From: UBA11524 sp964547515
GTDB taxonomy: Bacteria > Bacillota > Clostridia > Christensenellales > Aristaeellaceae
Assembly: GCA_964547515.1 (NCBI GenBank)
Contig: CAZJOA010000143.1
Span: forward strand, 1-6,612
Direction of reading: 5' to 3'
Length of the DNA: 6,612 nucleotides
The notes beneath the pieces were generated by a model that worked only from the letters and a program-made list of their open reading frames with translations, did no database searches and was not told where the DNA came from. The position numbers and the translations under genes are program-made. The first letter of the stretch is position 1. Every line of letters starts with the position of its first letter. Below, piece after piece: positions 1 through 5,453 of the stretch.

Positions 1-10
1 TATTCGGCTT

Positions 11-826
11 TTACTGGAGCGCAACGCCCCATCCGGCGCAATACTGGAGCAGCAGCAGCGCATCCCGCATGTCCACCCAGAAATCGCCCGTCACGTCCGC
101 ATTGCGGTGGCTGATGCTCCCCGTGCCTGCAAGATAGTCCAGCACGGCCATCGCGTCCGCCAGATTCACCGTGTCGTCCTCATTGGCATCGCCCGCCATG
201 CGGAGCTTCCCCGTCACGGTCACGGTACAGGTGGCGCTCACCCCGTTGATGAGCGTCGCCGTCAACGTGGTCGTCCCCGCCTTCAGGCCGGTCACGGTGG
301 GGCGGCCGGTCGACGGGTACTTCTCGTCAAAGCGGATGATGCTCTCATCCCCCACCGTCCAGGTGATCTCCCCCAGGCCGTCCGCCATATCCACGCTGTA
401 CACATCGGTCTGGACGCTCTCCCCCGCCAGCACGGTAACGTCCTCCTCCCAGAACCGGATCTCCTTCGACAGGTCGAACGCGTGCGCCTGCACCTTCACG
501 GTCGCGCCGCTCTTCGCCGTGCCGATCAGGATCGCCACGCCGCTTGGCCACTGGCAGGTCAGCCTGTCCCCCTTCAGCTTGAAGGGCTTGCCGTACGCCG
601 CACCGGTGTTTTCGGTGATCTGCCAGGTGACCTTCACCACATTGCCGGAATAGTCCACGATGGTGGGCATGGTCACGGTGTACCCCGACGGCACCTGGAA
701 CATGTAGCCGACTTCCTTCTTGCCGTCCGCCAGCACATAGAGGGTATCATCCATGCCCTCATCCGCCAGCGCCGTGCAGAACAGCAGCAGCAGCGCCCAA
801 AGCGCCGTCAGCCATTTTTTCATCAT
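11..826 (-). CDS. Secreted protein with Ig-like region and C-terminal type I dockerin
   Basis: The 271-residue product starts with a typical Sec signal peptide: MMKKW, a hydrophobic stretch at about 6-20, then a likely cleavage after ALA at 21. The mature part has two beta-rich regions. Residues 25-133 match no family I can name; 134-207 resemble a bacterial Ig-like (BIG2) domain, with WTVGDESII and VTGLKAGTTTLTATL as typical strand patterns. Residues 211-267 form a dockerin with two calcium-loop repeats. The first (GDANEDDTVNLAD) is close to consensus; the second (ADVTGDFWVDMRD) has Phe-Trp where Gly-Lys or similar is usual. Dockerins bind cohesins on scaffoldins or the cell surface. No catalytic domain is present, so a structural or adhesive role is an inference. 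AGGAGG at 838-833 lies 6 nt from the first ATG and 9 nt from the second at 823, so either may be used. The gene is transcribed away from cysK. The family assignment is firm; the biological role is unknown. Confidence 0.85.
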   Translation of the reverse strand: MMKKWLTALWALLLLFCTALADEGMDDTLYVLADGKKEVGYMFQVPSGYTVTMPTIVDYSGNVVKVTWQITENTGAAYGKPFKLKGDRLTCQWPSGVAILIGTAKSGATVKVQAHAFDLSKEIRFWEEDVTVLAGESVQTDVYSVDMADGLGEITWTVGDESIIRFDEKYPSTGRPTVTGLKAGTTTLTATLINGVSATCTVTVTGKLRMAGDANEDDTVNLADAMAVLDYLAGTGSISHRNADVTGDFWVDMRDALLLLQYCAGWGVALQ

Positions 827-847
827 GATGCACCTCCTGATGGGGAT

Positions 848-876
848 ATTCTACCATAGGCGGATGGCTTTTGCAA
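848..876 (-). promoter_or_regulatory. Putative sigma-A promoter of the dockerin-protein gene
   Basis: Read on the minus strand, TTGCAA (876-871) is a -35 candidate and TAGAAT (853-848) is a -10 candidate matching TATAAT at 5 of 6 positions. They are separated by exactly 17 bp. Transcription would begin near 841, giving a very short leader that still contains the AGGAGG ribosome binding site at 838-833. This is motif matching only. TTGCAA is its own reverse complement, but I found no well-spaced -10 for it toward cysK. Confidence 0.5.
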
Positions 877-897
877 GTCCGGGCGCATATGTTTTAC

Positions 898-905
898 AAA
901 GGAGG
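898..905 (+). promoter_or_regulatory. Ribosome binding site that sets the cysK start
   Basis: AAAGGAGG lies 8 nt upstream of the ATG at 914 and only 2 nt upstream of an in-frame TTG at 908. The spacing selects ATG 914, giving a protein that begins MADIIDRIG. Confidence 0.8.
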
Positions 906-913
906 ATTTGCAC

Positions 914-1816
914 ATGGCTGACATCATCGACCGCATCGGACATACGCCGCTCCTGCGCCTTGATCTGCCTGACATTCCGGCGACACTGCTGGTCAAGCCG
1001 GAGAGCGCCAACCCCAGCGGCAGCGTCAAGGACCGCGCCGCCCTCGCCATGGTGGAGGATGCCGAAAGCCGCGGCATTCTGCGCCCCGGCGGCGAGATCA
1101 TCGAGGCGACCAGCGGCAATCTGGGCATTTCGCTTTCCATGATCGCTGCGGCAAGGGGGTACGGATGCACCATCGTCATGCCGGACAGCATGAGTCCGGA
1201 ACGCCGACGGCTGATGGCGGCTTACGGGGCGAAGGTCATACTGACCGACGGCACACAGGGCATGTCCGGCAGTGTCCGCATGGCGGAGGCACTGCACCGT
1301 CAGCGCCCCGGAAGCGTCCTGATGGGACAGTTCGCCAACCAAGCGAACCCCATGGCGCACGAGCGCACCACCGCGCCCGAAATATGGGCGGACACGGGCG
1401 GATGCATCGCCGCGTTCGTCGCGGGGATCGGTACGGGCGGGACGATCACCGGGGTCGGACGCTGCCTGAAGGCACACGACCGCGCCATCCGCATCGTCGG
1501 GGTCGAACCGGCGGAATCCCCCCTGCTCACGCAGGGTCGAACCGGCATGCATGGCATCCAGGGCATCGGGGCAGACTTCCTCCCGGAGGTCTTCGACCCC
1601 ACCGTGGTGGACGAGGTGCTCGCCGTTCATACGGCGGACGCGCTGTCCGTCATGCGCTCCCTCGCAAGAGAGCACGGCATCCTGGCCGGGGTGTCCTCCG
1701 GCGCGGCGGTCTTCGCGGGCATGCGGCTCGGTGTCCGCCCCGAATTCGCCGGACGCACCATCGTCGTGCTCCTGCCCGATTCGGGCGAACGCTATCTGTC
1801 CGCCGGGGCCTTCTGA
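914..1816 (+). CDS. cysK: Cysteine synthase (O-acetylserine sulfhydrylase), PLP-dependent
   Basis: A 300-residue cytoplasmic enzyme of fold type II PLP enzymes, expected to make cysteine from O-acetylserine and sulfide. Length and motifs fit CysK. IGHTPLLRL (8-16) opens the protein. NPSGSVKDRAA (33-43) carries the PLP Schiff-base lysine K39. TSGNLG (66-71) is the substrate-carboxylate loop. GIGTGGTITG (171-180) binds the PLP phosphate. GIQGIGADFLP and GVSSGAA near the C-terminal third, and a SGERYLS ending, are typical of CysK. The loop normally reads TSGNTG, so T is replaced by L at 70. That could alter substrate preference, and related enzymes using O-phosphoserine are an alternative. No serine acetyltransferase gene (cysE) lies in the window. 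trxB follows 64 bp downstream in the same direction with no terminator between, so readthrough is plausible. No convincing promoter or riboswitch was found in the short upstream gap. The family is certain; the exact substrate is inferred. Confidence 0.92.
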   Translation: MADIIDRIGHTPLLRLDLPDIPATLLVKPESANPSGSVKDRAALAMVEDAESRGILRPGGEIIEATSGNLGISLSMIAAARGYGCTIVMPDSMSPERRRLMAAYGAKVILTDGTQGMSGSVRMAEALHRQRPGSVLMGQFANQANPMAHERTTAPEIWADTGGCIAAFVAGIGTGGTITGVGRCLKAHDRAIRIVGVEPAESPLLTQGRTGMHGIQGIGADFLPEVFDPTVVDEVLAVHTADALSVMRSLAREHGILAGVSSGAAVFAGMRLGVRPEFAGRTIVVLLPDSGERYLSAGAF

Positions 1817-1817
1817 T

Positions 1818-1846
1818 TTGCATTTCCGCGCCATTCATGCTATCAT
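1818..1846 (+). promoter_or_regulatory. Putative promoter in front of trxB
   Basis: TTGCAT (1818-1823) and TATCAT (1841-1846) are 17 bp apart. The -10 matches TATAAT at 5 of 6 positions; the -35 is weak, matching only its TTG half. It sits directly after the cysK stop, in the 64-bp gap before trxB, and would give a leader of roughly 25-30 nt. If real, trxB has its own transcript in addition to any readthrough from cysK. Confidence 0.4.
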
Positions 1847-1880
1847 AACGAACGAACACCGCACAAGGAGCTGATTCCCC

Positions 1881-2810
1881 ATGACCTACGACCTCATCAT
1901 CCTCGGCGCAGGCCCGGCGGGGCTGTCAGCCGCCATCTACGCCGGACGCGCATGTCTCAAGACGTTGCTGATCGAAAAGGCCATGCCCGGCGGGCAGATC
2001 ACCCTGACCAGCGACATCGAGAACTACCCCGGTCAGCTGCGGGAGGGCGAGAGCGGCTTCACGCTGACGGAACGCATGGCGCATCAGGCTGACCATTTCG
2101 GCGTGGCGCATGCCTACGACGAGGTGGTTTCGGTCGATCTCACCGGCGCGGAGAAGCGCCTGACCGGCCGCAGCGGCGAATACCGTGCCAAAGCGGTCAT
2201 CATCGCCACGGGCGCGCACCCCAAGCCCATCGGCTGCGAGAACGAACAGGCCTTCGTCGGGCGCGGCATCTCCTTCTGCGCCACCTGCGACGGCGCGTTC
2301 TTCCGCGATCAGGAGGTGTATGTGGTCGGCGGCGGCGACAGTGCCGTGGAGGAGGCGCTCTTTCTCACCCGATTCGCCCGGAAGGTCACCATCATCCACC
2401 GCCGCGACAGCCTCCGCGCCGTCAGGAGCATTCAGGAGAAGGCCTTCGCCCATCCGAAGATCGGTTTCCTCTGGAACACCGTGGTGGACAAGGTGGACGG
2501 CGTTGACGCGCTGACGGAAATCACCGTGCACGACACGGTCACGGGGGATGTGCGCATCCTCCGCCCCCACGAGGAAGGCGGCGTGCTCGGCCTGTTTGGC
2601 TTTGTGGGCTATGCACCCAACACCGCGCTCTTTGATGGGCTGCTGGACATGGAGCAGGGCTACATCCGCACCGATGAGGACATGCGGACGAGCATCCCTG
2701 GGGTATTCGCCGCCGGGGACGTGCGCGTGAAGCACCTGCGACAGGTCATCACTGCCGCGGCGGACGGCGCTATCGCCGCCACGCAGGCCGCGCGCTATCT
2801 GGAAGAATAA
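1881..2810 (+). CDS. trxB: Thioredoxin reductase (NADPH-type)
   Basis: A 309-residue flavoprotein of normal length for low-molecular-weight bacterial thioredoxin reductase. It transfers electrons from a pyridine nucleotide via FAD to thioredoxin in the cytoplasm. The N-terminal FAD Rossmann motif is GAGPAG (9-14), followed by an FAD-contact region with PGGQI (36-40). The redox-active disulfide is CATC (C133 and C136) followed by DGAFF. The second nucleotide-binding motif is GGGDSA (150-155), and HRRDSLR (173-179) fits the HRRxxxR signature of NADPH-dependent enzymes. That argues against the ferredoxin-dependent variants found in some clostridia. The C-terminal FAD motif FAAGD is at 276-280. 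AAGGAG at 1865-1870 lies 10 nt before the ATG. It follows cysK in the same direction, linking cysteine supply with thiol redox. No thioredoxin gene is visible here. The assignment is firm. Confidence 0.95.
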   Translation: MTYDLIILGAGPAGLSAAIYAGRACLKTLLIEKAMPGGQITLTSDIENYPGQLREGESGFTLTERMAHQADHFGVAHAYDEVVSVDLTGAEKRLTGRSGEYRAKAVIIATGAHPKPIGCENEQAFVGRGISFCATCDGAFFRDQEVYVVGGGDSAVEEALFLTRFARKVTIIHRRDSLRAVRSIQEKAFAHPKIGFLWNTVVDKVDGVDALTEITVHDTVTGDVRILRPHEEGGVLGLFGFVGYAPNTALFDGLLDMEQGYIRTDEDMRTSIPGVFAAGDVRVKHLRQVITAAADGAIAATQAARYLEE

Positions 2811-2814
2811 GCAA

Positions 2815-2851
2815 GTCCTCCGCAGTCAATGCACCTGCGGAGGACGCTTTT
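2815..2851 (+). terminator. Rho-independent terminator after trxB
   Basis: A perfect 11-bp stem (GTCCTCCGCAG pairing with CTGCGGAGGAC) with a 9-nt loop starts 4 nt after the trxB stop and is followed by GCTTTT. The T-run is short, but a second T-run follows at about 2859-2863. The hairpin is symmetric and sits between convergent genes, so it may also slow transcription arriving from the minus strand, although the minus-side T-run is poor. Confidence 0.85.
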
Positions 2852-2889
2852 ATGTCGCTTTTTCGGCGCTGACGAACAGGAATTCCGCA

Positions 2890-3348
2890 TCACCCGCGCC
2901 GCTTATAGAAGCTGTACGCCGTGATCTTCAATAGGACAGCCAGGGCCAGCAGGGTCAGTGCGGTATAGAACGCGGGCATATCCACCAAAGAGGCCGTCAG
3001 CGTGACGAACAGCATGCACACAAACAGCACATCCCACACCACGCCGCCGCTCTTGTCATGCAGATAGCGGTTGCGCTCATCCTGCTCGTGCATCATCTGT
3101 TCGCGAAGGCGCACACGATCCGCAAGCAGCCTGCGATTCTGGTGCATTTTCCAGCCCACCCAGATCATTCCGCCGAAGAAAATGATACGGCTGACACGCT
3201 GCGCCAAGGGGGTCATCATGCGCGAATCCCCCAGATCCATCTCGCCAACGACCACCATGTAGATCAGCATCAGCACCAGCAGGCAGCCCAATGCACGATT
3301 GCGCCATTTGAGCTTCTCCGAAAAGGACAGCTGCTTATACGTTTTCAT
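2890..3348 (-). CDS. Small multi-pass membrane protein, partner of the XRE regulator
   Basis: A 152-residue protein with four hydrophobic segments at about 19-37, 54-67, 102-122 and 126-146. A charged linker at about 68-101 (many R, Q, E, D; includes MMHEQDERNRYLHDKSGG) separates the two pairs. A DERN(x)Y-type segment just before the third helix, next to a small XRE gene, recalls the DUF2178/DUF3796-like membrane proteins of Firmicutes. That resemblance is from memory and not certain. I do not know its function; it could act as a sensor or partner that controls the regulator. The start is ATG 3348 because AGGAGG lies 9 nt upstream; a GTG at 3369 in the same frame has no such site. The gene overlaps the end of the upstream XRE gene by 14 nt, suggesting translational coupling. 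Confidence 0.75.
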   Translation of the reverse strand: MKTYKQLSFSEKLKWRNRALGCLLVLMLIYMVVVGEMDLGDSRMMTPLAQRVSRIIFFGGMIWVGWKMHQNRRLLADRVRLREQMMHEQDERNRYLHDKSGGVVWDVLFVCMLFVTLTASLVDMPAFYTALTLLALAVLLKITAYSFYKRRG

Positions 3349-3565
3349 ACGTCCGATCCTCCTGTTCACGGTTCTCTTTCAGGCAACAGAGCTCCTCCAC
3401 ACTGACCCCGAAGATCTCTGCCATGCGATAGGCCAGCATGAGCGAAGGGCTATACTGCTCCTTCTCGATGGAAATGATGGTACGCGAGGACACATGCACC
3501 AGATCAGCGAGCTGCTGCTGGGTCATCCCCGCCTGCATGCGGAATTCCTTGACCCTTGTTTTCAC
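3335..3565 (-). CDS. Small XRE-family helix-turn-helix regulator
   Basis: The 76-residue product is nearly all one Cro/C1-type DNA-binding domain, about 3-58. It carries MTQQQLADLVHVSSRTIISIE (14-34, helices 2 and 3) and YSPSLMLAYRMAEIFGVSVEEL (38-59), followed by a short charged tail. The closest type I recognise is the small Firmicute regulators beginning MKxRxKExR, usually encoded beside a membrane protein. GTG 3565 is chosen as start because GGAGG at 3575-3571 lies 5 nt upstream. A TTG at 3577 overlaps that site and lacks its own. It is first in a two-gene unit with the membrane protein and overlaps it by 14 nt. Two palindromes lie directly upstream on the likely promoter, so autoregulation is a strong inference. 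No ligand-binding domain is present. Confidence 0.9.
   Translation of the reverse strand: MKTRVKEFRMQAGMTQQQLADLVHVSSRTIISIEKEQYSPSLMLAYRMAEIFGVSVEELCCLKENREQEDRTYENV
3358..3363 (-). promoter_or_regulatory. Ribosome binding site inside the XRE gene for the membrane protein
   Basis: AGGAGG on the minus strand (3363-3358) is inside the coding end of the XRE gene and 9 nt before ATG 3348. It decides the downstream start and implies efficient independent initiation despite the overlap. Confidence 0.75.
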
Positions 3566-3570
3566 GTCTG

Positions 3571-3575
3571 CCTCC
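3571..3575 (-). promoter_or_regulatory. Ribosome binding site that sets the XRE gene start
   Basis: GGAGG (minus, 3575-3571) is 5 nt before GTG 3565. The spacing is slightly short but usable, and no other start in this frame has a recognisable site. Confidence 0.65.
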
Positions 3576-3580
3576 AAATG

Positions 3581-3608
3581 TGAAGTTTACTTCATGAAGT
3601 CAACTTCA
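3581..3608 (-). promoter_or_regulatory. Two adjacent perfect 14-bp palindromes, likely operator of the XRE gene
   Basis: TGAAGTTTACTTCA (3581-3594, plus strand) is followed without a gap by TGAAGTCAACTTCA (3595-3608). Each is a perfect inverted repeat of the half-site TGAAGT around a 2-bp spacer. The two centres are 14 bp apart, and the junction forms a third, 12-bp palindrome (ACTTCATGAAGT). The block runs from the last base of the predicted -10 into the leader, ending 5 nt before the ribosome binding site. Bound protein there would block initiation or early elongation. The bases are seen directly; binding by the adjacent XRE protein is inferred. Confidence 0.8.
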
Positions 3609-3636
3609 TATTATCATAAACAGGTACAGATGTCAA
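3608..3636 (-). promoter_or_regulatory. Promoter of the XRE/membrane-protein unit
   Basis: On the minus strand, TTGACA (3636-3631) matches the -35 consensus exactly. TAATAT (3613-3608) lies 17 bp downstream, and GATAAT (3615-3610) at 15 bp is an alternative -10. Transcription would start around 3601, inside the palindromic operator. A perfect -35 with an operator on the start site suits a promoter that is strong when derepressed. Confidence 0.7.
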
Positions 3637-3640
3637 CACC

Positions 3641-3676
3641 AAAAAGGCTAACCACCCGAAAATCAGGCGGTTAGCC
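3641..3676 (-). terminator. Rho-independent terminator of the hydrogenase operon
   Basis: Read on the minus strand, GGCTAACCGCC pairs with GGTGGTTAGCC in an 11-bp stem with a single G-U wobble, closed by a loop of about 9 nt and followed immediately by TTTTT. On the plus strand the wobble becomes an A-C mismatch, so the hairpin is best formed in the minus transcript. It lies 21 nt beyond the stop of the hydrogenase gene. The -35 of the next promoter starts only 4 bp after it. Confidence 0.88.
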
Positions 3677-3697
3677 GGGAATATGCAGTTAAGTCGC

Positions 3698-5428
3698 TCA
3701 GCGCTTCACATAGGTGGTGTGGAGCAGCTCATGCGCCTTGTGGCTGCCGGGCTGACCCAGGTAATCCGCATACACCTTGATGATGTCGGGATTCTCGTGG
3801 GACTTGCGGATGGTCTTGTCCGCATCCTCGGCGTAGAGGCCGTTGGCGCGCGCCACGCGGGGATCGACATCCATGCGGGTGGACGCATCCACGATGGGCT
3901 GACCGCCGCCGTTGACGCAGCCGCCGGGGCAAGCCATGACCTCGACGAAGTGATAGGTCGCTTCGCCGGACTGGATCTTCTTGATGAGCTGCTTGGCAGC
4001 GCCGGTGGAGTTGGCGATGGCCACCTTCAGGTTCATGCCGCCGACGGTGACTTCCGCTTCCTTCACGCCCTCGATGCCGCGCAGGGCGGTGTACTCCACG
4101 TTCTCCACGCTGCGGCCTTCCAGCCAGTCAGCCGCGGTACGCAGGGCGGCTTCCATGACGCCGCCGGTCGCGCCGAAGATGGGCGCCGCGCCGGAGGACT
4201 CCGCCACCAGCTCATCAAAGCATTCCTCATCGGGCAGCTTGGCGAACTGGATGCCGGCGGACTTAATCATGCGCGCCAGCTCACGGGTGGTGATGGAGAT
4301 GTCCACAGTGCGGAGTCCGCCCAGAGCCATCTCGGGACGGGAGGCCTCGAACTTCTTGGACGTGCAGGGCATCACGGCCACGGACACGATCTTGGAGGGA
4401 TCAACGCCGGCCTTCTCCGCCCAGTAGGACTTGATGATCGCACCCTCCATCTGCATGGGGGACTTGCAGGAGGACAGGTTCGGGATCAGCTCGGGGAAAT
4501 TGTGCTCGCAATACTTGATCCATCCCGGAGAGCAGGAGGTGAACATGGGCAGTGCGCCGCCGTTCTTGATGCGATCGACCAGCTCGGTGGCTTCCTCCAT
4601 GATGGTCAGGTCAGCCGCGAAGTCGGTATCGAAGATCTTGTCGAAGCCCAGGCGCTTGAGAGCCTGCGTCATCTTGCCGGTCACGCGGGTGCCGATGGGC
4701 ATGCCGAATTCCTCGCCCAGCGCCACGCGCACGGCGGGAGCGGGCTGCACCACGACGATCTTCTCCGGATCGTTCAGCGCCGCCCAGACCTTGTCGGTGT
4801 CGTCCTTCTCGGTCAGCGCGCCCACGGGGCAGGCATTGATGCACTGGCCGCAGTAGATGCAGTTGGTCGCGTCGATGGTGCGGCCGAACGCCGGAGCGAT
4901 CTGGGTCTTGAAGCCGCGCTCCACCGCGCCGATGGCACCGATCTGCTGCACGTTGCGGCACGCAGCCAGGCAGCGGCGGCACAGAATGCACTTGTTGGGG
5001 TCACGGACGATGGACGGGGAGAAGTTGTCCAGCGGATACTCGATATTGTCGCCGGAGAAATGGTTCTCGTCCACACCCAGCTCACGGGCGAGGCTCTGCA
5101 GCTCGCACTTCTGGCTGCGGCTGCAGGAGAGGCACTCGCGCTTGTGGTTGGAGAGGATCAGCTCCAGCACGGACTTGCGCGCCTCGCGGACGGTGGGGGT
5201 ATTGGTCTTGACGACCATGCCCTCGCTCACGGGCATGACACAGGCCGCCGCCAGGGAGCGTGCGCCCACGTCCACCACGCACATACGGCACGCGCCGATG
5301 GCGTTGATGTCCTTGAGGAAGCAAAGGGTCGGAATATGGATGTTGGCCTGACGTGCCGCTTCCAGAACCGTCGTACCGGCAGGAACGCTGACCTTCACGC
5401 CATCGATCGTTACGTTAAGCATATCCAT
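3698..5428 (-). CDS. hndD: [FeFe]-hydrogenase catalytic subunit, HndD/HydA type
   Basis: A 576-residue protein with the full domain order of Clostridium pasteurianum hydrogenase I. A 2Fe-2S ferredoxin domain has C36, C47, C50 and C63. A His-ligated 4Fe-4S motif has H95, C99, C102 and C108. A two-cluster ferredoxin region has C147, C150, C153, C157 and C190, C193, C196, C200. The H-cluster domain and the C-terminal small-subunit-like domain (about 525-576) follow. It would catalyse reversible H2 formation in the cytoplasm. H-cluster motifs are TSCSPGW (297-303), MPCTSKKFE (353-361) and EVMACPGGCVNGGGQP (496-511), giving ligands C355, C500 and C504. The first motif normally reads TSCCPGW. C299, the proton-transfer cysteine, is kept, but the next residue, a ligand cysteine in known structures, is S300. 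AAGGAG at 5444-5439 is 10 nt before ATG 5428. The HndC-type gene ends 25 nt upstream, so this is a multimeric, NAD(P)-linked enzyme, possibly electron-bifurcating. The family is certain; the cofactor and physiological direction are not. Confidence 0.95.
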   Translation of the reverse strand: MDMLNVTIDGVKVSVPAGTTVLEAARQANIHIPTLCFLKDINAIGACRMCVVDVGARSLAAACVMPVSEGMVVKTNTPTVREARKSVLELILSNHKRECLSCSRSQKCELQSLARELGVDENHFSGDNIEYPLDNFSPSIVRDPNKCILCRRCLAACRNVQQIGAIGAVERGFKTQIAPAFGRTIDATNCIYCGQCINACPVGALTEKDDTDKVWAALNDPEKIVVVQPAPAVRVALGEEFGMPIGTRVTGKMTQALKRLGFDKIFDTDFAADLTIMEEATELVDRIKNGGALPMFTSCSPGWIKYCEHNFPELIPNLSSCKSPMQMEGAIIKSYWAEKAGVDPSKIVSVAVMPCTSKKFEASRPEMALGGLRTVDISITTRELARMIKSAGIQFAKLPDEECFDELVAESSGAAPIFGATGGVMEAALRTAADWLEGRSVENVEYTALRGIEGVKEAEVTVGGMNLKVAIANSTGAAKQLIKKIQSGEATYHFVEVMACPGGCVNGGGQPIVDASTRMDVDPRVARANGLYAEDADKTIRKSHENPDIIKVYADYLGQPGSHKAHELLHTTYVKR

Positions 5429-5453
5429 GTCAATTATTCTCCTTCCGGTCAGA

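Noticed and set aside
107..859. Plus-strand open frames opposite the dockerin gene
   Set aside because: The minus frame has a signal peptide, a dockerin, a ribosome binding site and a promoter. The plus frames have none of these.
908..910. TTG as start of cysK
   Set aside because: Only 2 nt from the ribosome binding site; ATG 914 has proper 8-nt spacing and gives a usual CysK N-terminus.
827..913. Riboswitch or T-box in front of cysK
   Set aside because: The gap is under 90 nt and holds no conserved SAM-box or T-box sequence and no terminator hairpin; only a minus-strand promoter and two ribosome binding sites are evident.
851..1834. Minus-strand open frame of 327 codons opposite cysK, and a 269-codon one opposite trxB (1926-2735)
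   Set aside because: Both are antisense to clear enzymes. The compositions are rich in His, Arg, Gly and Ala, and there are no recognisable domains.
2852..2889. Second hairpin between trxB and the membrane-protein gene (around GTCGC-T5-CGGCG)
   Set aside because: The possible stem is only about 3 bp around the T-run, too weak to call a terminator.
3367..3369. GTG as start of the membrane protein
   Set aside because: No ribosome binding site upstream, while ATG 3348 has AGGAGG at 9 nt.
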